NCBI GenBank assembly: GCA_009823505.1
Contig: VZQC01002907.1
Coordinates: forward strand, 428,049-492,048
Length of the DNA: 64,000 bases
Source: Rhizomys pruinosus
Lineage: Eukaryota > Chordata > Mammalia > Rodentia > Spalacidae
Direction: 5' to 3'
Position 1 is the first letter of the stretch, and each line of letters begins with the position of its first letter. Positions 56,966 to 64,000 of this stretch are shown one piece after another. The notes under the pieces were generated by a model. That model worked only from the letters and a program-made list of their open reading frames with translations, had not been told where the DNA came from and searched no databases. A program made the translations under genes and the position numbers.

Positions 56966-58630
56966 GAGAGTTTCTTAACAGACTTGAAAAAAAATTGTTA
57001 AATTGTATGGAAAAAACAAATGACTTCAAATAGCTAAAGCAACGAGTGAAAAATGCAATACAGGGGGAATTGCCCTACCAGAATTTCAAATTATATTACA
57101 GGGCCAAATAAGTATATTACAGCCATAAAAACAGCCTGGTACTGGCATAAAAACAGACCAGATTGAACCAATGAAACAAAATGAATAATCCAAATTGAGC
57201 TCATACAACTTCAGCCACTCATATTGACAAAGGGCAAAAAATGCTCAATTGGAGGAAAGGATAGCATCTTCAGCAAATGGTGCCTGGCAAAACTGGATCA
57301 ACCATCTGTAGAACAAATTAAACCCTACCTCTTCACCCTGTACACAAATAAACCTCCAAGTGGATCAAAATCTCAAACGTGAGCCTGAAACCCCTAAAGG
57401 TGATAACGAAAAAGTGCAGCAGACTACAAGCATAGGTGTAGGAAAAGACTTTCTTTTAAATCAGACAGCACCACACAGGAAAGTAGAAGGGTCAACAGGT
57501 TTGACAAGTGGGAAACCTCATAAAAAACTCAAAAAAGCTCTGTTATAAGCGAAAAGAGACAATCAAGGAAAGTGAAGAGAAGAAAACCACAGAGTTGGGA
57601 AAGAAAATCTACCAGTGACACATCTGGACAGAGCATTAAACGTCAAGAAATATGTAAAACTACTCAAAAAACAGAAATAAAATGGACCTACTCAAAAGAT
57701 GGAAGTAAGAGCATGACACAGCAGGGGGACTTCCACCAGTGAGGAATTAAATGGATGCTGGGAGAAACATCTTTTAAAAAGTGTTTCAAACTATCATTAA
57801 TAATTAAGGAAATACTGCAAATTAAAAACCATTCTCAGATATCATCTCCAGTATGGCTAGCTAAGATCAAGGAAACAACCAAAAGACAAACAAGATGCTG
57901 GAGGGTTGGGGAAAGGGGAACACTCATCCACTGCTGGTGGGAATGTACACATGTAAAACTTGTACAAAAGCTCTCTATGGGAAAAAGCATTAAAAGCTGT
58001 GGAGACTCCTTAAAAGACTTGGAATGGAGCCTACCATATGGCCCCAGTCATACCACTCCTGGGTATACACCCCAAGACTCATTCTACTACAACAGGATAC
58101 GGTTGCACATCCATGTGTTAATTGCATGCTCTCTTCACAATAGGCAAGGATCTGGAACCAACCCAAATGGCTCCGCCCAACATGACGAGTAGAGTGAAAA
58201 AATGTGGTAACATCTACACAATGGGAGTACTACTCAGTGGTTAAAGGAAAAGATGGCATTATGGAACTTTGAGGTTAAATGGAGGGGAGCTCCAAACCCA
58301 TTATTGCCTGAGTGAAGTATACCAAGGTCCCAGAAAAGGACAAAATGGGGGAATGGTTTCCCTTGATTAGTGGCTGCTGGACACCAAATCCCCCTGACAA
58401 AAGTGGCAAGCTGAATGATCCTTATTGTTATATTTTTGGTTATCTGAAAGCAACTTTGTTGTTATATGTGAATCTCTCACGCCCTAATTTTTAATCTTAC
58501 AGATTTTATTTCAGACTCTGTAATTACTATATAGGTGGGGGTTAATGTATCCATATTTACGAATAATATGGGTGAAAAACGGAAGAACGTAAGGAAATGG
58601 AAAATGAAATAAAGAACGGAAGAAAAAAAA
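56966..58630 (+). mobile_element. L1 3' part (ORF2 C-terminus and 3' UTR), decayed
   Basis: Order of L1-like landmarks: TTCTTAACAGACTTGAAAAA, ATTACAGGGCCAAATAAG, AACAGCCTGGTACTGGCATA, AAATGGTGCCTGGCAAAACT, GGTGGGAATGTACACATG, TACCATATGGCCCCAGTC, CACTCCTGGGTATACACC, GAGTACTACTCAGTGG. Many stops and frameshifts; no functional protein. It is an old lineage. Confidence 0.85.
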
Positions 58631-58654
58631 AATAAACATAAAAAAAAAGAGAGA

Positions 58655-58885
58655 GTCAAAGCAAGTGAACAGCATTCTCCAGTGGCCTGTGCTTCAGCTC
58701 CTGCCTCCAGGCTCCTGGCCCTGAAGGTTCTGGGCCCTTGGGCTTCCCTCAGGTGAATGTAACTGTGACCCAGGAAATTAAAGCTGAATTAAAAACCCTT
58801 TTCCTCCACCAAGTGGTTGGTGTCGGTCAAAGAGTGGTTTTTTGTCACAGCAAATGGCGAAAAAAAACTAGAACAGAAATCCTTG
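58655..58885 (+). repeat. Unclassified rodent interspersed repeat, 3' part
   Basis: GTGAACAGCATTCTCCAGTGG...CAGCTCCTGCCTCCAGGC...TTTTTTGTCACAGCAAATGG resembles a common rodent element ending in AATAAACCC-TTTCCTCC. A related copy is at 60260-60650 in the same orientation. Family name uncertain. Confidence 0.6.
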
Positions 58886-60230
58886 AGGCCTGGAGAGTGG
58901 GGTATTTGCTGTGACAGACCTGACCCTTGGGTTTTTGGGGAAGGATTGTGGAGGCGTTTGGACATTGGGCTTGGGAAGATCATTGAATACCTAAAAGGAT
59001 CCGGTTGCTGTTGGAGCTTGGAGCAAGTTTATTGGTGAGAGTGTAGGCCACGATGGAGGCTGGCCTCCTTGTGAAGTTTCTAGTTTCAAACGGGGAAAGC
59101 AGAGATCAGCCAGGACTTGTGTAATTTGTGGGTTCTGGTCACGGGTCAGCTGGGGCTTTGAAAGAATCAGTTGTGTTGAAAGAAATAACAAGAGGACCCA
59201 GAAAACCTGAACGTGAAACCCTTTGTTTTCTTTACTGGGACCATTGATTTGCTGGTTAAGCTGGGGCTGAAAAACAATACAGCTTGTTTAAGTAAATCCA
59301 AAGAGACCAGAAACCTAAAGTGAAACTCTTTGCTTTACTGGGACAGTTGAATGCTGGTTAGCTAATGGGCTGAAAAAAATCAGCGTAAGTAACAAGAGTA
59401 GGGCCAGCAATACTGTGGTGACAATTCTTCTGGAAAGAACTTTCTTCAGTGGTCCAGGCACAAAAAGCTATGTGATCCAGAAGGGGGGCCCGAGCCTCCC
59501 ATGTCAAAGCCAGACGGGAGCAGGACCTGGTGTAACGTGTTATGTTTCCTATATGGTCCGTGTGAACATGTGTTGTAAAGCAATGTGAAGGGTCACAGGA
59601 GAGCATCTGAGGGTCTTGGCACAATGAGATGAGACAGGAAAGGGCTCCATTGGTTCCAGAGTGCGAGCCTTGATTGGCAGTGAAGAACCCCAGGGATTTC
59701 AGGGGGTTTCAGGAAAGAGAGCTGAGGTTTTGCATCAGGAGAGGTCAGAAGCAACATCAGTTTTCAGTGGCGACCCCAGCTTTTTGGAGGCATGCTGGGG
59801 GGGCACCGTGGGATGACCACCAGAGCAGCGCGTCAGGGTGTGGTAATGGAGTCAGGTGGGGCCCTGTGAAGGATGAGCTGTGTGTGCCACGGATTGGCAG
59901 AAAGGAGAGGAGGGGGAGCTTGCGAAAAACCCTTGGAGCCCAGAAGATCGTGAAGTGAGTCCCAGGTGGTCCAGCCTTGGCTACTTTGCTGGGACTTAGT
60001 TTTGTTTGTTTGAGTTTGCCTGATTCTTTCCCTTTGAAATAAGACAGATACTGCTTTGGATTTTTACAGAGCCCACAATTAAAGAGACTTTTAACAGAGA
60101 TAGAATCTTAAGTGTTTGATTTTTAAAGACCGTGGGGCTTTTAAGTTGTACTGTCTTAGGTTGTGATTAATGTTAACACATCTTTACCCTTGGGAATAAA
60201 GAAACTGGAAAAGGTGGTTGGTTTATTAGT
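58886..60230. repeat. Probable rodent repeat, unclassified, with internal duplication
   Basis: The phrase at 58990-59180 (TTGGAGCAAGTTTATTGGTG, ATGGAGGCTGGCCTCC) recurs, to my recollection, in rodent genomes. About 59197-59270 and 59313-59382 are diverged copies of one unit (CCTGAACGTGAAACCCTTTG / CCTAAAGTGAAACTCTTTG). No coding capacity seen. Confidence 0.45.
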
Positions 60231-60259
60231 GATGTGTTTTGTGTGTCAATTGAACAAAG

Positions 60260-60650
60260 GTGGTAAATTGTTTGCTAGGAATAATTTTTAGTGTTCAACT
60301 TGACACACTGGGTTGAGGGAGCCTCAATTGGGCAATTGGCTCCATTGGATTGGGCCTTGGCCAACATCTGTGGGGAGTATTTTTCTGATAATTTTGAGCA
60401 GTGTGGGGAGGACCCAGCCCACTATGGGTGGTTTTGTCACCCTGGAAGGTTTTGTGTACTGTTATAAGGAGGCAGGTGGGGCGGGAGATGAGCCAGGGGA
60501 AGCAAGCAGTGGAACAGCATTCCTCCAGGCCTTTTTGCTTCACTTCCTGCCTCCGAGTTCTGCCCTGAGTTTCCTGGCCTTGGGCTCCTGTGATGTATAA
60601 TTAAACAAAAAAACAAAATATAAATAAACCCTTTCCTCCCCTTGCCTCCA
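60260..60650 (+). repeat. Unclassified rodent interspersed repeat, longer copy
   Basis: TTCAACTTGACACACTGGG...GGGAGGACCCAGCCCACTATG...TGAGCCAGGGGAAGCAAGCA...ATAAACCCTTTCCTCC. A known type of rodent repeat whose name I cannot fix. Confidence 0.6.
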
Positions 60651-61131
60651 AAGAAAAAAGAAAAAAAGAGAGGATTGCAGGAAACAGTTTTGGGCAGAAT
60701 GTTATTGATCTGGGAATGGGGATGGGGTTGGGGGTGCGGGTGGGTGGAAGGGGATAGGGGGGGAATTGGGCCCTGAACAAATGAAACAATGCAGTAGGTA
60801 GCAAATTGATTCTTGAAATACACAAAAAACATCAATTTAAAAACAAAAACCAACAACTTCCCACTAGGCCCCAGCTCCTAGGTAACACCACTTCTGCGCC
60901 AACACTGCTGGGCTCAAGCCCTTGGCACCAGGCTTTGTGAATGGCTTCTTACCCTCGAGATGCAGTGCAGAAGTGGGATGACTTTTGGGTGGCACTGACA
61001 GGCTGCAGGTTAGGGCTGTGTCCTCTGCTGCAGCTGGGAAGCGGCTCGTGTGACGTCGTGATCTGTTCTCTGCTCTCTGTTGCTCAGACGTTACAACTGT
61101 GTACCTGGTTCACTTTTTCTGTTACTCTTAG

Positions 61132-61207
61132 GTGTTTTGGAAATGCACTTGGAAACTGTGTTCTGGACAAAGACTACCTGAGGTCACTAAATAAGCTTCC
61201 TCGACAG
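61132..61207 (+). CDS. RAD52: RAD52 exon in opposite orientation to the rest of the gene
   Basis: 76 nt between CTGTTACTCTTAG and GTATGT on the plus strand, encoding [20 protein letters not shown] and KLPRQ. This is the human [25 protein letters not shown] segment at the end of the RAD52 DNA-binding core, with Ser to Cys and Ile to Val changes. It ends in phase 0, exactly right for splicing to the exon at 54489, but that exon is on the minus strand. No flanking RAD52 exon is visible nearby. Intact splice sites and surrounding intron-like DNA argue against a processed pseudogene. An inversion or mis-oriented assembly segment is the likely cause. Confidence 0.9.
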
Positions 61208-61349
61208 GTATGTTAGACGTGGAGGGGCGGAATGGGGCACTTTAACAACACTGCCGTTTTTCCGGTGTCTTTCCTTCCTGTCTTCTTACTGAAGGAGCGG
61301 TGAGGACTCAGCTCTTCGCAGAGTCTGGAATGATTATTTTCCGACTCTT

Positions 61350-61910
61350 TTTTTTTTTTTGAGACAGGCTCTAATGTAGTATCCTGGCTGGCCCTGAAAC
61401 TCACCAAAGAAATCCAACTGCCTCTGTGCTTCCTGAGTGGCTCTGCCCCCGTGTGCCCTATATTTTTTTTTTTTTTTGGGCTGCCTCGTGTTGTGTGTTG
61501 TGTGTGTGTGTGTGTTGTGTTGTGTGCAACCGCAGCGCATGTGCACATGCTGATATTGCTGTGGATTATATGCCATGGCTGCCGTCCTGTGTGTGTGTGT
61601 GTGCGCGTGCATCATGTGCACACATGGGCTGATATTTCTGTGGGACATACGCCATGTTTTTTGCCTGTCTTGTGGTGTCGGTGTTGGTGGCTGTTGCTGC
61701 TGTGATATGGATTTGTGGACATCTTTTTTTTTTTTTTTTTTTTTTTGGTCTTTTTCGAGACAGGGGTCTCTCTGTAGTCCAGCTGTCTGGAAACTACTTC
61801 TGGATGTAACCAGGCTGGCCCTTTGATACTCACAAAGAATCCACCTGCCTTTCTTGCCTCACGAGGGAGTGCTTAGGATTTAAAGGTGTGGCCACCCAAC
61901 CGCCGGCAGA
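61350..61910 (-). mobile_element. B1 remnants around a (TG)n region
   Basis: Reverse B1 fragment 61350-61440, TG-rich repeats at about 61488-61530 and 61589-61605, and a diverged reverse B1 61730-61908 with several single-base insertions relative to other copies (CAGGGGTCTCTC, AAAGAATCC). Confidence 0.72.
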
Positions 61911-61929
61911 AGGATGTGGACATCTTGAA

Positions 61930-62655
61930 ACACAAAGCTTCAATCCCTTGTGCATGTATCTGCGCTGGAACTGCAGTTGCTGGATTCACCGTTTACTTCT
62001 AGTTGGAGATTCTTGGAACAAGAGCTTACCCATGCCCTATTTTCCAAACATGACGTTGCCCTGTTGTACATCCTCCTGACAGTGAGGAGTCCTGATCTCT
62101 CCATGTCCTTACAGTTTTCTTCCATTTCAAATAAAGCCACCCTATCACAAGGAAAGTGGTGTTTTATTGTGGTTTTAGGTCACACATCTCTGATGATGAG
62201 TGTTCTTGATTCTATATGCATAAGCTTGTTAGGTGTTTGTAGATCATTTTTGAAGACATTCAAGTCCTTTGCCATTTTTAATGGTGCTTACTGGTTATTT
62301 TTTATTTTATTATTTTAATTACTTAGGTCTTTTTTGACGGACGGGTCTCCCTTGAAAGCCCCAGGCTGGTCTGCTGGAAACTCACAGAGATACTGTCTGC
62401 CTCTGCTTTCCCAAAGTGCTGGGATTTAAAGGCGTGCGCCCCACCATGCCCGGCCCCAAGCTTTTATTTTATTTTCCTATGTATGAAAGTTTTTTGTCAG
62501 TATGACACGTAAATGCACCTGTGCTGCACTTGGTATTTTTGTTGTTGAGTTAAAGTGTTCTTTACATATTCTGGATTATTAAAATTCCTTAGTCAGATAA
62601 CAAGATGTAAAATGTTTTCCCTCATTCTGTGGGGCTCTCTTATGAATTAAGATTG
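61930..62655 (-). mobile_element. Old L1 3' part, minus strand, with B1 insertion
   Basis: Read on the plus strand it shows reverse-L1 landmarks: GTCCTGATCTCTCCATGTCC, TTATTGTGGTTTTAGGTCAC, TTCAAGTCCTTTGCCATTTT, TTCTTTACATATTCTGGATT, CCCTCATTCTGTGGGG. A reverse B1 with extra bases sits at 62322-62462. Confidence 0.78.
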
Positions 62656-62659
62656 ATTT

Positions 62660-62920
62660 GTCTTTTTTTTTTATTTTTTTTTTATTAATTTTATTTATTT
62701 CTGTATGTGTACAAATGTATTGTCTGCATGCAAGTCTGTGCACCCGTGTCGTGCAATGCCGCGGAGGTCAGAAGAGGGCGTTGGATTCCCCTGGAGCTGG
62801 AGTTCTCCTGGAGTTGGAGTTTCAGACGGTTCTCAGCCGCCATGTGGGTGCTGGGGATCGAACCCGGGTCCTCTGCAAGAGCGGTCGGCGCTCTTAACCG
62901 CTAGGCCATCTCTCCAGCCC
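62660..62920 (-). mobile_element. B2 SINE with 17-bp internal duplication
   Basis: Reverse B2, CpG-rich and little diverged, between two L1 fragments. Ends CCATCTCTCCAGCCC. Confidence 0.93.
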
Positions 62921-62935
62921 AGTTGGGAGGTTTTT

Positions 62936-64000
62936 AATTACATCTTCAGTTTCCTCAAATATTATGGGTCTGTTTAAACTATCAATCTCTTCTTGGTTAA
63001 GCTTTGTTGGTTCCCAGGATTTCAGATATTCATCCATTTCTCTTAGGTTTTCAAATTTAGTGGAGTATAGATTTTTGAAGTATTCCCGTATGATTGTCTG
63101 GATCTTTTGTCTGTTGTGATGTTTCCCCTTTTATCACTAATACTATTGATTTGGAGTTGCTCTCTCTTTTTTGTTGGTTAACTGGGCTAGAGGTCTGTCT
63201 ATTTTATTTTCAAAGAACCAGCTTTTGGATTTGTTGATTTTATGTAGTTTTCTTTGTTTCTATTTCACTGATTTCTGATTTTTTTTATTTCTTCCTGTCT
63301 GTTGGGTTTAGGGTTCATTTGTTGTCTCTCAAGTGTTTTTAGCTGCAGTGTCAGGTCATTTATTTGTTCCCTTTCTGTTTTTTGATGTGGGCACTTAGGG
63401 CTATAAATTTCCCTCTCAAGACTGCCTTTAAAGTATCCCACAGGTTTTGTTGTGTTGTATTGTCTTTTTCATTCAGTTTCATGAATACTTTTATTTCACT
63501 TTATTTCTTCCCTGACTCATTCATTGTTCAGGATTGTATTGTTTAGTCACCATGTGTTCTTGTAGCTAGTTGGTCTTATTCTGGGGTTCACATTGAGCTT
63601 TATTGTACTGTGGTCTGATAGAATGCATGGAATAATTTCTATCCTTTTGTATTTATTGAGGTTCCTTTTCTGCCCCAGTATGTGGTTGATTTTGGAGAAT
63701 GTTCCGTGAGGTGCTAAGTAGAAAGTACATTCTCTGGTATTTGGGTGGAATACTCTGTAAATGTCTGTGAGGTCCATTTGGTGTATTGTATTGTTCAATT
63801 CTGATGTCTGTTTTTGTCCTGTTGATCTATCCAAGGGGCTCAGTGGGGTGTTGAAGTTTCCCACTATTAGTGTGTTAGGATTGATCTGTGTCTTGAGGTC
63901 CTGCAGAGTTGTGTTTATAAAGTTAGGTGCACCAGAGTTTGCTGCATAGACATTTAGGATTGTGAAGTCTTCATGGTTCACTGTTCCTTTGACAAGGATG
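62936..64000 (-). mobile_element. L1 ORF2 fragment: endonuclease end and start of RT, inactive
   Basis: The minus strand holds a 144-residue open stretch (63981-63547) matching the L1 ORF2 endonuclease: ILNVYAANSG, LIVGNFNTPLSPLDRS, MDLTDIYRVFHPN, SKINHILGQK, CILSDHSTIKLN. In active L1 the GDFN and (S)RIDHIL motifs carry catalytic Asp; here both read Asn (GNFN, KINHIL), while SDH is kept. Below 63547 the frame is broken, but RT-linker similarity continues ([15 protein letters not shown]). It runs off the window edge. Confidence 0.9.

Noticed and set aside
61132..61207. Processed RAD52 pseudogene fragment
   Set aside because: The match stops exactly at exon borders with intact AG and GT and intron-like flanks, so it is a genomic exon and not a retrocopy.
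60941..61216. 91-codon frame beginning [12 protein letters not shown] as a separate small gene
   Set aside because: Only the last 25 codons match a protein (RAD52) and they begin at a splice acceptor; the upstream part is intron read-through.

Overview
The window is mammalian nuclear DNA from a muroid rodent. This is shown by split genes with GT/AG introns, several dozen rodent B1 (7SL-derived) and B2 (tRNA-derived) SINEs on both strands, and L1 remnants. Both SINE consensus types differ from the Mus forms I know, and many B2 copies carry a 17-bp internal duplication, so a rodent other than Mus is likely; I cannot name the species.

About 0.8-48.3 kb, plus strand: the 3' two thirds of WNK1 (WNK lysine-deficient protein kinase 1). 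I place 22 exons, from an exon at 804 to the stop codon at 45793. Joined, they give 6,495 nt (2,164 residues plus stop) with every intron phase matching. They include the nervous-system HSN2 exon (3232-4458), the CCT-like 2 fold, four RFxV motifs for SPAK/OSR1, the C-terminal coiled coil and the conserved tail. The kinase domain lies upstream of the window. Two frame-neutral cassette exons (38962-39033 and 42125-42166) and one candidate cassette exon I do not recognise (15246-15299) are also present. A 3' UTR of about 2.5 kb ends near a polyadenylation signal at 48288.

About 48.5-54.5 kb, minus strand: the 3' part of RAD52 (homologous-recombination mediator), converging on WNK1. Five exons encode the C-terminal half, with the stop at 51004-51006. 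The gene ends are very close, and a B1 insertion separates them.

About 54.5-64 kb: repeats, namely plus-strand L1 remnants (55.7-58.6 kb) with a single N at 56965, unclassified rodent repeats, and minus-strand L1 remnants (61.9-64 kb). Within this lies one exon, 61132-61207, with intact splice sites, encoding the RAD52 segment that should immediately precede the minus-strand exons. It is on the PLUS strand. This orientation conflict, either a real inversion or a mis-oriented contig, is the most important observation here.

No bacterial, viral or CRISPR-like system, no tRNA or rRNA gene and no promoter of a gene start was found. Gene assignments rest on recognising the protein sequences; no search was run.
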